From Yoonia sp. (GTDB lineage Bacteria; Pseudomonadota; Alphaproteobacteria; Rhodobacterales; Rhodobacteraceae), in NCBI GenBank assembly GCA_029252195.1, contig JAQXBV010000057.1, positions 1 through 36,608 of the forward strand: DNA of 36,608 nucleotides, read 5' to 3'. Positions 8,460 through 16,616 of the stretch are shown here, in pieces. Position 1 is the first letter of the stretch. Each line of letters starts with the position of its first letter. Both the position numbers and the translations under genes were made by a program. The notes beneath the pieces are model-generated. The model worked only from the letters and a program-made list of their open reading frames with translations, ran no database searches and had not been told where the DNA came from.

Positions 8460-9335
8460 ATGGCAGTTGATCGTGTAGGCATTGTTGGCGCAGGCCAAAT
8501 GGGCAACGGCATTGCGCATGTTTTTGCGCTCGCTGGCTATGAGGTTCTGATGACCGACATTAGCGCGGACGCCCTTGCGGCTGCGGTTGCGCTGATTGAT
8601 CGCAATCTTGAACGACAGGTGTCAAAGGGGCTGATCGAGGCTGCGGCAAAGGCCGAGGCGATGGCACGTATCGGCACGACCCAAACCCTTACCGACCTTG
8701 GCCAGACTGACCTGATCATCGAAGCCGCAACAGAACGCGAGACGATCAAACAGGCGATCTTCGAGGATCTTGTTCCGCATTTGAAGCCCGATACAATCCT
8801 GACCTCAAACACGTCGTCGATCTCGATTACACGCCTTGCGTCGCGCACCGACAGGCCCGAGCGGTTTATGGGGTTCCACTTTATGAATCCTGTACCGATT
8901 ATGCAGTTGGTCGAATTGATCCGCGGGATCGCGACGGACGAGCCGACCTTCAAGACCTGTCAGGATGTTGTCGCCAGACTTGGCAAAACCTCGACCGCAT
9001 CAGAAGATTTCCCCGCGTTCATCGTAAACCGTATCCTGATGCCCATGATCAACGAGGCGATCTATACGCTTTATGAGGGCGTGGGGTCTGTGCAGTCGAT
9101 TGACACATCCCTGAAACTGGGTGCCAACCACCCGATGGGTCCGTTGGAGCTTGCGGATTTCATCGGATTGGACACCTGCCTTGCGATTATGAACGTGCTG
9201 CATGACGGTTTGGCAGACACGAAATACCGCCCCTGCCCGCTGTTGACGAAATACGTTGAGGCTGGCTGGTTGGGCCGCAAAACCCAGCGCGGGTTCTATG
9301 ACTACCGTGGGGAAGTGCCCGTTCCGACCCGCTAA
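8460..9335 (+). CDS. 3-hydroxybutyryl-CoA dehydrogenase
   Basis: 291 residues, the normal length. It catalyses NAD(P)-dependent interconversion of acetoacetyl-CoA and (S)-3-hydroxybutyryl-CoA, in butyrate/beta-oxidation metabolism. The N-terminal Rossmann fold shows GAGQMG at residues 10-15. The catalytic pair is His140 (in GFHFMNPVP) and Glu152, with substrate-binding Ser/Asn in SNTSS (116-120). The C-terminal domain carries NHPMGPLELADFIGLDT. The ATG at 8460 has a GAGAGGA ribosome binding site. A small CCGCA/TGCGG hairpin (8424-8438) lies in the leader. Its stop codon abuts the stop of the convergent acyltransferase gene with no intervening base. Names used for the family include hbd, paaH and fadB2; I cannot choose between them. 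Confidence 0.93.
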   Translation: MAVDRVGIVGAGQMGNGIAHVFALAGYEVLMTDISADALAAAVALIDRNLERQVSKGLIEAAAKAEAMARIGTTQTLTDLGQTDLIIEAATERETIKQAIFEDLVPHLKPDTILTSNTSSISITRLASRTDRPERFMGFHFMNPVPIMQLVELIRGIATDEPTFKTCQDVVARLGKTSTASEDFPAFIVNRILMPMINEAIYTLYEGVGSVQSIDTSLKLGANHPMGPLELADFIGLDTCLAIMNVLHDGLADTKYRPCPLLTKYVEAGWLGRKTQRGFYDYRGEVPVPTR

Positions 9336-10208
9336 TTACTGACCGAGCCCAAGCGTATGCGCGCGCAGCCGCGCCATAAAGGCGCGCTGATCGCCTGCGC
9401 GGGCCTCCACGTCAGCCTGTGCAATCGGGGCGCCAACAACTGGTTCTTGCGGTTTGTTCAACGCATGCACAATCTCGTGGAGCAAAAGCCCCTGACGCAA
9501 TGTCGCGGAAATCCGGTTCGCAATTTGATACCAGCGCGAGTTCGACCCCGGAAAGAAGCACGGCACGACTGTGGCACCAGACGTGCGGATCATTTTCGCG
9601 GTAAAGACGTTCCATTCACGCTCGATCGCAGGGCCGAACATCGTGTCGGAACTGGCCACGACGCCCGACGGAAACAGGGCGACCAGCCCGCCAGATTTGA
9701 GATGATCCATCGCAGCCTTGCGCATGGCGACCATCTTTTTCTGTGCGTCGGGCTCGTGTGGGAAAGGGACAGGGATCATATAGCTGGCCGCGTCTTCGTC
9801 GATCCCCGTTAAGAGAGAACGGGTCAGGATCCGATAGTCGTCGCGCACCCGCCCGATCAAATCGGCAAGGATCATACCGTCCACCAGCCCGTGCGGGTGG
9901 TTAGCGATAAAGATCACGGGGCCGGTTTTCGGGATATGAGCAAGCTGCTCGGCAGGGGTTAAAAGGTCGATTCCCATTACATCCAAAGTGGTCCGCCAAA
10001 ACGCTTGCCCCTTCACCGTGCCTTGCTTTTCAAAGCGGCGCACGAGGCGGGCAATGGTGATCCTGCCGGTGAAAAGCTCGACAGTGCGGATGATGTTGCG
10101 CTTGATCGCGCTGTCAAAGGTGTTGGAATAGGTAAGAGCGCGGCGATCATAGACGCGCGGCGCTTCATCTGTCGGCTTGGTTTCAGTAGGTCGGGTCGTG
10201 TCGGTCAA
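9336..10208 (-). CDS. Lysophospholipid acyltransferase family protein (PlsC-like)
   Basis: 290 residues. The acyltransferase signature NHPHGLVDG lies around residue 107, with LFPSGVVASSD further on matching the second conserved block (FPxG) of the glycerolipid acyltransferase superfamily. It should transfer an acyl group to a lysophospholipid or related acceptor at the inner membrane; the acceptor is not determined by sequence. No obvious membrane helix apart from a hydrophobic patch. It begins 29 bases after ptsH on the same strand and may be the last gene of the chvI-to-ptsH transcript. Its stop is directly adjacent to that of the convergent 3-hydroxybutyryl-CoA dehydrogenase gene. Confidence 0.85.
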   Translation of the reverse strand: MTDTTRPTETKPTDEAPRVYDRRALTYSNTFDSAIKRNIIRTVELFTGRITIARLVRRFEKQGTVKGQAFWRTTLDVMGIDLLTPAEQLAHIPKTGPVIFIANHPHGLVDGMILADLIGRVRDDYRILTRSLLTGIDEDAASYMIPVPFPHEPDAQKKMVAMRKAAMDHLKSGGLVALFPSGVVASSDTMFGPAIEREWNVFTAKMIRTSGATVVPCFFPGSNSRWYQIANRISATLRQGLLLHEIVHALNKPQEPVVGAPIAQADVEARAGDQRAFMARLRAHTLGLGQ

Positions 10209-10237
10209 ACGAATATGTCCCTCATTACAAGATGTAC

Positions 10238-10507
10238 TTAACCCCCCTCGCCGAATTTGTCGGCGACTAGCGCTTCAATGGCATCTGCTAATTCATCGGC
10301 TTGCGGCCCGCTCGTCGTAACGTTAATAAACGTTCCGATAGAGGCTGCCAACATTAAAAGCCCCATGATGCTGTCGCCGTTTGCATCCATGCCGTCCTTG
10401 GCGACCATCGCCGTCGCGTCAAATTCTTCGACAAGGGCCGCCAGTTTGGCAGAGGCTCGCGCGTGCAATCCCTTGATATTTTCGATTTTCAAGCGGCGTG
10501 TCGACAT
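10238..10507 (-). CDS. ptsH: HPr phosphocarrier protein
   Basis: 89 residues, full length. The active-site His15 sits in GLHARASAKL, the site phosphorylated by Enzyme I, and the regulatory serine lies in NGDSIMGLLML, the site used by HPr kinase. Both are intact. In alphaproteobacteria this HPr belongs to a regulatory rather than sugar-transporting PTS and passes phosphate to EIIA proteins. It is two bases downstream of manX and shares the transcript with hprK, so kinase and substrate are made together. Enzyme I is not in the window. Confidence 0.95.
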   Translation of the reverse strand: MSTRRLKIENIKGLHARASAKLAALVEEFDATAMVAKDGMDANGDSIMGLLMLAASIGTFINVTTSGPQADELADAIEALVADKFGEGG

Positions 10508-10509
10508 GG

Positions 10510-10902
10510 TCAGGGTTGTCCCACAGAATGGCTATTGATGTATTTATGCGCAGCATCCAGCGCGGCATCAACAGCCGCAGGAACGGTCATGTGACGAGAT
10601 TTCGCGAGTTTTATGAGCATCGGCAGATTCGCACCATAAAGGATACGCCGATTTTGAGGGCTACAGGCGCGCAGCGAGAGGTTGGACGGTGAGCCGCCAA
10701 ACATGTCGGTCACAATCACGACACCGTGCCCCGTGTCGACGAGGTCTGCCGCATCGCAAATCTCGTCTTGCTTGACGGCGCGGTCATCGTCAGGGCCAAT
10801 CGCAATGCTGACCATGCTCGCCTGAGGCCCAACAACATGTTCAACCGCTGACAAGTACTCACCAGCCAAGCCTCCATGTGCGACGATCACAATTCCGATC
10901 AA
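10510..10902 (-). CDS. manX: PTS mannose-family EIIA component
   Basis: 130 residues, a stand-alone EIIA-Man domain. The phospho-accepting histidine is His9 in IVIVAHGGLAGEYL, and the conserved TDMFGGSPSNLS block is present. No EIIB, EIIC or EIID genes accompany it, so it cannot form a complete mannose transporter here. A regulatory role, accepting phosphate from HPr, is inferred and is the usual view for alphaproteobacteria. It lies 5 bases after rapZ and 2 bases before ptsH. The symbol follows common usage for this locus; some annotations leave the gene unnamed. Confidence 0.9.
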   Translation of the reverse strand: MIGIVIVAHGGLAGEYLSAVEHVVGPQASMVSIAIGPDDDRAVKQDEICDAADLVDTGHGVVIVTDMFGGSPSNLSLRACSPQNRRILYGANLPMLIKLAKSRHMTVPAAVDAALDAAHKYINSHSVGQP

Positions 10903-10907
10903 CTGTG

Positions 10908-11819
10908 TTACCCTTGATTACGCGATGCATGAGCATCGTGACGTTCCATTTCCCGATGCCGTTTAGACACCTGCCAACCATCATCTGCAAGGGCTTGTGC
11001 CAGTCTTTCGGCAACTGTGACAGAGCGGTGTCGCCCGCCAGTGCACCCGAACCCGATTGACAGATGCGACTTACCCTCTTCTTTATGCGCCGGAAGCAAA
11101 AGATCCGCTAATTCCTTGATCTTGGTAAAGAACGGGGCAAAACGCGGGTCAGCCATGACATAGTCTGCGACCGCCACATCGCGGCCATCGAGGTCGCGCA
11201 ACTTGTCGTCCCAATGTGGATTGCGCAAAAACCGGCAGTCCATGACAATATCAAGGCCGCGCGGCAATCCGCGCTTGTATGAGAACGAATGCACCGTGAC
11301 ACCCAGTGATCGTCCGTCAGACGGAGCGAACCAACGCTCGACCTCGGCACGCAGATCATGGGGCGACATGCCCGTGGTATCGATCAGCACATCAGCGCGG
11401 GCGCGGATCGGCACCAGCAAATCCCGTTCACGCCCGATCCCTGAAAGAGGCGGCCCGCCATCCGCAAGCGGATGCCTGCGCCGTGTCTCGGAATAGCGGC
11501 GCACGAGCTCTTCTTCGGCGGCATCCAGATAAAGGACTTGTGTCTCGACATCCTGCCGCCCCGCCATGCCGTCAATCGCAGCGATTAGCGCATTGGCGCT
11601 AAAATCGCGGTTGCGCACGTCAAGACCCAACGCGAGAGGCCGGCCTGGTGGCGGCCCATCCAAAAGTCGTGGCAAGAGAGACAGTGGCAAATTATCGATG
11701 ACTTCATAGCCGAGGTCTTCCAAGGCGTTAATCGCAGTGGAGCGACCCGCCCCTGATGGCCCCGTGACGAGGACAATGCCCGAATTGAGCAGGTGCTTTG
11801 GGTGGGTATCATCCGACAT
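10908..11819 (-). CDS. rapZ: RapZ / YvcJ-family nucleotide-binding protein
   Basis: 303 residues. The N-terminal P-loop kinase-like domain has the variant Walker A GPSGAGRS at residues 20-27, and the C-terminal domain carries the family signature GCTGGRHRS at 258-266. In E. coli the homologue is an RNase E adaptor that controls glucosamine-6-phosphate synthase through small RNAs; whether the alphaproteobacterial protein does this is unknown. Placement between hprK and manX/ptsH is conserved in this group and suggests a link to the regulatory PTS. The ATG overlaps the hprK stop by one base (TAATG), so translation is coupled. Confidence 0.93.
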   Translation of the reverse strand: MSDDTHPKHLLNSGIVLVTGPSGAGRSTAINALEDLGYEVIDNLPLSLLPRLLDGPPPGRPLALGLDVRNRDFSANALIAAIDGMAGRQDVETQVLYLDAAEEELVRRYSETRRRHPLADGGPPLSGIGRERDLLVPIRARADVLIDTTGMSPHDLRAEVERWFAPSDGRSLGVTVHSFSYKRGLPRGLDIVMDCRFLRNPHWDDKLRDLDGRDVAVADYVMADPRFAPFFTKIKELADLLLPAHKEEGKSHLSIGFGCTGGRHRSVTVAERLAQALADDGWQVSKRHREMERHDAHASRNQG

Positions 11820-12247
11820 TATTGGCTCCGTCCGCCGCGCAAAAATTGCACAATCGCGGGCGCAAAATGTATCCCCTGCACATAATGTTGCAAGGGGATA
11901 ACGTGCCCAAGGATCGAAATGTCGCGGCGGTATGGCAGCCTATCATGCTCGATCTCGTCGAGGTCGACAACCAACACGACGGGCGTCGGGCCGCACGGTT
12001 CAGCGTGAAGCAACCCAACACCGCGCGCCTCGATAAGCCCCGCAATCGCAGGTGGCGGCGCGGCGACAAGCCCCGCACCAGAGGCGAGCAGAACACGATC
12101 ATCGCTGACCAAAGCGCCGCCAAGTGCCATAATCGCCAGCCCAAGCGTCGACTTACCACTTCCGCTTTTGCCAAGAATAAGGACAGCCTTCCCGTCGATT
12201 GCGACGCAGGTTGCATGAACAGGTTTGTCAGCGGCGAGACTGCGCAC
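11819..12247 (-). CDS. hprK: HPr kinase/phosphorylase, short alphaproteobacterial form
   Basis: 142 residues, only the catalytic C-terminal domain, about half the size of Gram-positive HprK. This truncated form is typical of alphaproteobacteria. The P-loop GKSGSGKST is at residues 26-34, the acidic pair DD at 49-50, and the family signature EARGVGLL at 73-80. It phosphorylates the regulatory serine of HPr with ATP and can reverse the reaction. Translation starts at GTG (12247), three bases after the chvG stop, with no strong ribosome binding site, so it probably depends on coupling to chvG. The substrate gene ptsH is in the same run. Confidence 0.93.
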   Translation of the reverse strand: MRSLAADKPVHATCVAIDGKAVLILGKSGSGKSTLGLAIMALGGALVSDDRVLLASGAGLVAAPPPAIAGLIEARGVGLLHAEPCGPTPVVLVVDLDEIEHDRLPYRRDISILGHVIPLQHYVQGIHFAPAIVQFLRGGRSQ

Positions 12248-12250
12248 CGG

Positions 12251-13987
12251 TTAGACTGGCAGACCAACGACGAATCTGGCACCAAGCGGCTCGGAGGTCA
12301 TATCCGCCTCGGTTGGGCGAATATTCTCGGCCCAAATCACGCCGCCATGCGCCTCGACGATTTGCTTGGAAATCGCAAGCCCGAGGCCAGAGTTATTCCC
12401 GAACTGACCCTCCGGCCGTTGCGAATAAAAGCGTTTGAACACTTTGGTGAGCGCCTCGTTTGGAATGCCGGGTCCGGTGCCTTCGACCACCACAAGCACG
12501 CGGTTTTCGCGACGGCGCGCCCAAACGCGCAGGGCATCACCTTCTTCACAAAACGAAATCGCATTGGTGATCAGGTTGACAAAAACTTGCGCTAAACGGC
12601 CCTCAAGCCCCTGCACAAAGATTGGCTGATCAGGCAGATCCGCAATATAGTCGATCCCCTTTGCTTCGGCTTCTCTGCCCAAGAAATCATTGATATTAAA
12701 CAACATTTTTAGAAGATCGAAGGATTCCTCCTCTTCCTTGACCAGTTCACTGTCAAGGCGGGATGCATTCGAGATATCGCTGACCAAGCGGTCAAGACGC
12801 CGCACATCATGCTCGATCACCTCAAGCAATGTCTCACGTTGATCGTCACGTTTGGCCACGCGCAATGTGCCGACCGCAGACCGCAAGGACGCAAGCGGGT
12901 TCTTGATTTCATGGGCCACGTCGGCCGCGAATTGTTCGTTGCCTTCGATCCGTTCATAAAGGGCTGCAACCATGCCGCGCAACGCGCCCGAGAGCCTGCC
13001 GATTTCATCAGGCCGACCGCTAAGATCAGGAATGCGCACGCGTGTCGGGGACATTTTGCGCGCGGTTTTGTCGCGCCCGATTTCGGCGGCAGCCGCCAAA
13101 TCTGCGAGAGGGTTTGCAATCGTGGACGCAAGGATCAGGCTCAGCATCACAGAGATCGCGAGCCAGACCAGAAAGAGGCGGAGCACCTTTTCGCGCTCGC
13201 GGCGCAAAAGTCCGTCGAGTTCGCCTGCCGCACCTTGCACGGCCACGACACCAATTGGTTTGCCACCTTGCATGACAGGGCTAGCCACCACATAACGGGT
13301 ATCGCCCAAATCACTCAAGGTCTTGAGACTCGTTCTGCCGGCAATCGCAACGCCTACGATCGCACTGACCTCCACGCTTTCAAGCGAAGGTTGCACAGGT
13401 GGCACCGCACCAGTGCCAAATAGAGACGCGACGCCTGTCCACGCGGAATTGAGCAAATCGGTAAAAAAGGTCGCGCCGTTATCGATTGGAATTCCGTCAA
13501 TAATGGCGGGGGCTCCCGAGGCTTTAGACGTCGCAATCAGGTTGCCCTGAACATCAAATATCCCGACAAAAATTCCGCCACTAAGGTCGATGTTGTCGAG
13601 TGCGGCCTGCACATCAATCCCGTCCCCGCTGGCAAGGTTAATGGGCGCGGCCGCAGGAAGTTGCCCTTCGAAAACATCCGCAATCAGCTCGGCCTCGGCA
13701 ACAAGCCCGACGGCACGTTGATAGGCGAGTGTATCGCGAGACGAATTGATAAACAAAACTCCCGCAATCAGGAGCATCATCGCAATCAGGTTAAATGTGA
13801 TGAGTTTGCGCGCAATCGGCGACCGCCGGAGCGCCAAAAGGCTCCGATGGCGCCGCTTTTGATCAAGCTCGTCCTCGCCGATAGGTTGGGGCGCGACCCA
13901 GTCATCGCCCAAAACAAGATCAGGTGTTTTGGCCGCAGCCCTGACGGACTCCAAATTGTGGATGTCGATCTTGGGGGCCACGGTCAT
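12251..13987 (-). CDS. chvG: ChvG-type sensor histidine kinase with altered ATP-binding G1 box
   Basis: 578 residues. Transmembrane helices lie at about 62-82 and 270-290 and enclose a periplasmic sensor of about 185 residues; a HAMP segment follows at about 290-345. The HisKA domain has phospho-accepting His359 in FAADVAHEIKNPLASLRS. The ATPase domain keeps the N box (NLITNA, 471-476), F box (FKRFYS) and G2 box (SGLGLA, 533-538). The G1 box, normally DxGxG, reads GTGPG: residue 503 is Gly (codon GGC at 12481-12479) where the adenine-contacting Asp is expected. ChvG senses acid or envelope stress in rhizobia and Agrobacterium. With this change ATP binding may be lost. It follows chvI by three bases. 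Confidence 0.93.
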   Translation of the reverse strand: MTVAPKIDIHNLESVRAAAKTPDLVLGDDWVAPQPIGEDELDQKRRHRSLLALRRSPIARKLITFNLIAMMLLIAGVLFINSSRDTLAYQRAVGLVAEAELIADVFEGQLPAAAPINLASGDGIDVQAALDNIDLSGGIFVGIFDVQGNLIATSKASGAPAIIDGIPIDNGATFFTDLLNSAWTGVASLFGTGAVPPVQPSLESVEVSAIVGVAIAGRTSLKTLSDLGDTRYVVASPVMQGGKPIGVVAVQGAAGELDGLLRREREKVLRLFLVWLAISVMLSLILASTIANPLADLAAAAEIGRDKTARKMSPTRVRIPDLSGRPDEIGRLSGALRGMVAALYERIEGNEQFAADVAHEIKNPLASLRSAVGTLRVAKRDDQRETLLEVIEHDVRRLDRLVSDISNASRLDSELVKEEEESFDLLKMLFNINDFLGREAEAKGIDYIADLPDQPIFVQGLEGRLAQVFVNLITNAISFCEEGDALRVWARRRENRVLVVVEGTGPGIPNEALTKVFKRFYSQRPEGQFGNNSGLGLAISKQIVEAHGGVIWAENIRPTEADMTSEPLGARFVVGLPV

Positions 13988-13990
13988 CGC

Positions 13991-14692
13991 TTATTCTTCG
14001 TTGTAGCGGTAGCCAATACCGTACAAAGTCTCGATCGCCGAGAACGTATCATCAGTGTTCCGCATCTTCTTGCGCAACCGCTTGATGTGACTGTCGATCG
14101 TGCGGTCATCAACATAGACCTGATCATCGTAAGCCACGTCCATCAATTGATCACGGGACTTTACGAAACCTGGTCGCTGTGCGAGCGCCTGCAAAAGCAG
14201 GAATTCGGTGACCGTAAGCGACACATCGTTGCCCTTCCACTTCACCGCATGACGGAGCGGGTCCATCACCAATTCGCCGCGGACCATGATTTTGGTCTCT
14301 TCGGTTTCTTCAATCGTTTCACCGGCGAGCGCATCCTGACGGCGCAACAAGGCGCGGATACGCTCGACAAGCAACCGTTGGGAGAATGGCTTTTTGACAT
14401 AATCGTCCGCACCCATCCGAAGCCCGAGAACCTCATCAATCTCGTCATCCTTGGACGTCAGAAAGATCACCGGCATCGACGTCTTCAGACGCAGACGCTG
14501 CAACAAATCCATGCCGTCCATGCGGGGCATCTTGATCTCGAGTACGGCCATATCTGGCATGCGTTTATTAAAGCCATCCAACGCGGCTTGTCCGTCATTA
14601 TAAGTTTCGACCTCAAAGCCTTCGGCCTCAAGTGTCATAGCGACCGATGTCAGGATATTCCTGTCATCATCTACCAATGCAATTCGTGACAT
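13991..14692 (-). CDS. chvI: ChvI-type response regulator with Glu at the phospho-acceptor position
   Basis: 233 residues: a receiver domain (about 1-120) and an OmpR/PhoB winged-helix DNA-binding domain (about 135-232, with [16 protein letters not shown]). The acidic pocket (LVDDD, 7-10), Thr79 and Lys101 of the receiver are conserved. The phospho-accepting Asp, which normally reads [10 protein letters not shown], is replaced: residue 52 is Glu (codon GAG at 14539-14537, [10 protein letters not shown]). Such Asp-to-Glu changes abolish phosphorylation and in several regulators mimic the active state. ChvI controls envelope, exopolysaccharide and acid responses in other alphaproteobacteria. 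It heads the run chvI-chvG-hprK-rapZ-manX-ptsH and is divergent from pckA. Confidence 0.94.
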   Translation of the reverse strand: MSRIALVDDDRNILTSVAMTLEAEGFEVETYNDGQAALDGFNKRMPDMAVLEIKMPRMDGMDLLQRLRLKTSMPVIFLTSKDDEIDEVLGLRMGADDYVKKPFSQRLLVERIRALLRRQDALAGETIEETEETKIMVRGELVMDPLRHAVKWKGNDVSLTVTEFLLLQALAQRPGFVKSRDQLMDVAYDDQVYVDDRTIDSHIKRLRKKMRNTDDTFSAIETLYGIGYRYNEE

Positions 14693-14760
14693 GGGAGTTT
14701 ACCCTTACTGCGCAATTATTATTTGCCTACTTTTTCCTAAGTTTTCGTCAATTTCAGGCA

Positions 14761-14787
14761 GCGAATCAACCCTCAACTGCGATTCGC
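14761..14787. repeat. Inverted repeat in the chvI-pckA intergenic region
   Basis: GCGAATC (14761-14767) and GATTCGC (14781-14787) form a perfect 7-base inverted repeat 13 bases apart, about 70 bases upstream of chvI. It could be an operator or an RNA hairpin in a leader; no assignment is possible. Confidence 0.35.
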
Positions 14788-14869
14788 AGCCTGGCCGTGC
14801 CCTATTTGCGCCGATAAGTCGTAACTAATGACTAAAATACATCAGGTATTCATCCTGCTCAGTTAATGT

Positions 14870-14899
14870 TTGCGCTAACATGGATTTGATTGCGCTAAC
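14870..14899. promoter_or_regulatory. Twin repeat upstream of pckA, LacI-type operator candidate
   Basis: The 10-mer TTGCGCTAAC occurs twice, at 14870-14879 and 14890-14899, exactly 20 bases (two helical turns) apart. The first copy is part of a near-perfect palindrome TGTTTGCGCTAACA (one mismatch) with the central CG typical of LacI-family operators. In Sinorhizobium (PckR) and Rhodobacter (CceR), LacI-family regulators control pckA and central carbon genes, so this is a candidate site for such a regulator. It lies about 90-120 bases before the pckA ATG. The remaining part of the 296-base gap shows no gene. Confidence 0.5.
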
Positions 14900-14988
14900 T
14901 GCGACAATCTGGGGTTTCAGCGCATAAAACCATGGTGTTATGGATGCTTATCGGGGCCGCGATGTGCCCCCAATTCAGGAGCGAACCC

Positions 14989-16587
14989 ATGGACCAAGGA
15001 ACGGTCAACCCAAAGATGAAGCTAGAAGATCAGGGCATCACAGGGCTGGGTTATGTGTATTACAACCGCTCTGAGGTTGAATTGCAGGACGCTGCTGTTG
15101 CCTCGGGCGAAGGCGTCACGGGCAAGGGCGGCGCACTTTTGGTCACCACCGGCAAGCACACAGGTCGTTCGCCAAAGGACAAATTCGTGGTCGCCACGCC
15201 TTCCGTAAAAGACACGATCTGGTGGGAAAACAACCCGCCGATGGATATGGACAAGTTCGACGCGCTCTACGCCGACATGCTGGAGCACATGAAGGGCCGC
15301 ACATATGACGTGCAGGATCTCTTCGGCGGTGCGGACCCTGCACACCGTCTGGACGTGCGCATGATCACCGAGCTGGCATGGCATGGTCTGTTCATTCGTC
15401 ACCTGCTTCGCCGTCCGGAAGCCTCCGAACTCGAAAGCTTCGTGCCCGACTTCACAATCATCAACTGCCCTACATTCAAGGCTGACCCTGCCAAGCACGG
15501 CTGCCGCTCTGAAACAGTCATTGCGCTGAACTTCGACGCGAAGCTGATCCTGATCGGCGGTACTGAATATGCTGGCGAAAACAAAAAGTCTGTCTTCACG
15601 CTGCTCAACTACCTGCTCCCGGAAAAGGGCATCATGCCGATGCACTGCTCTGCCAACCACGCGCCGGGCAACCCGGTTGATACGGCTGTGTTCTTTGGCC
15701 TCTCTGGCACCGGCAAAACGACGCTTTCTGCGGACCCATCGCGCATCTTGATTGGCGACGACGAGCATGGTTGGTCTGATCGCGGCACCTTCAACTTCGA
15801 AGACGGCTGCTATGCCAAGACAATCGGTCTGGACCCGAAAGCAGAGCCAGAAATCTTTGCCACATGCTCCATGCCGCATACGGTCATCGAAAACATGATC
15901 TACGACCCGGAGACATTTGAGCTTGATTTCAACGACGACAGCCTGACCGCGAATATGCGTTGCGCCTACCCGTTGAACTATATCTCTAACGCCTCTGAAA
16001 CGGCCCTTGGCGGCCACCCCAAGAACATCATCATGCTCACATGCGATGCCTTCGGTGTGTTGCCTCCGATCTCGCGCCTCACACCTGCGCAGGCGATGTA
16101 CCACTTCCTTTCCGGCTTCACCTCCAAGGTCGCTGGCACAGAGCGCGGCGTAACCGAGCCAGAGCCGACATTCTCGACCTGCTTTGGCGCGCCATTCATG
16201 CCACGCCGCCCAGAGGTTTACGGCAACCTGCTGCGTGAAAAGATCGCAACACATGGTGCAACCTGCTGGCTGGTAAACACAGGCTGGACAGGGGGCGCAT
16301 ATGGAACAGGCTCGCGGATGCCAATCAAGGCAACACGGGCTTTGCTCACGGCGGCGCTAGACGGAACACTTGTAGAGAACACCTTCCAGAAAGACCCGAA
16401 CTTCGGGTTTGAAGTACCGATGACCTGCGAGGGCGTTGACTCGCAATTGCTGAACCCACGCGACACTTGGGCTGATAAGCCCGCATATGATGCGCAAGCG
16501 GCCAAGCTGGTTGGGATGTTTAGCAAAAACTTCGAGAAATATGTGCCGTTTATTGATGACGACGTAAAGGCAGCCGCCATCGGCTAA
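14989..16587 (+). CDS. pckA: Phosphoenolpyruvate carboxykinase (ATP)
   Basis: 533 residues from the ATG at 14989, preceded by CAGGAG; an in-frame ATG 57 bases earlier would add an unlikely tail. The enzyme converts oxaloacetate and ATP to phosphoenolpyruvate, the entry step of gluconeogenesis. The P-loop GLSGTGKT is at 237-244, the metal-binding LIGDDEHGW at 254-262, and the family's FGVLPP and [11 protein letters not shown] blocks follow. The normally invariant FNFEGGCYAK reads [10 protein letters not shown]: residue 272 is Asp (codon 15802-15804). Upstream lies a twin repeat suggesting LacI-type control; downstream is a perfect intrinsic terminator. It is divergent from chvI, a neighbourhood common in this group. 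Confidence 0.96.
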   Translation: MDQGTVNPKMKLEDQGITGLGYVYYNRSEVELQDAAVASGEGVTGKGGALLVTTGKHTGRSPKDKFVVATPSVKDTIWWENNPPMDMDKFDALYADMLEHMKGRTYDVQDLFGGADPAHRLDVRMITELAWHGLFIRHLLRRPEASELESFVPDFTIINCPTFKADPAKHGCRSETVIALNFDAKLILIGGTEYAGENKKSVFTLLNYLLPEKGIMPMHCSANHAPGNPVDTAVFFGLSGTGKTTLSADPSRILIGDDEHGWSDRGTFNFEDGCYAKTIGLDPKAEPEIFATCSMPHTVIENMIYDPETFELDFNDDSLTANMRCAYPLNYISNASETALGGHPKNIIMLTCDAFGVLPPISRLTPAQAMYHFLSGFTSKVAGTERGVTEPEPTFSTCFGAPFMPRRPEVYGNLLREKIATHGATCWLVNTGWTGGAYGTGSRMPIKATRALLTAALDGTLVENTFQKDPNFGFEVPMTCEGVDSQLLNPRDTWADKPAYDAQAAKLVGMFSKNFEKYVPFIDDDVKAAAIG

Positions 16588-16616
16588 GCCCTTTGCGCCA
16601 GCACAAACACTGATAA

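Noticed and set aside
13661..14689. Plus-strand frame opposite chvG and chvI
   Set aside because: Both minus-strand genes are full length and conserved; the opposite frame has shadow composition.
15022..16254. Long open frame antisense to pckA
   Set aside because: It mirrors the codon bias of pckA, is rich in Arg/His/Val of shadow type, and has no recognisable domain.
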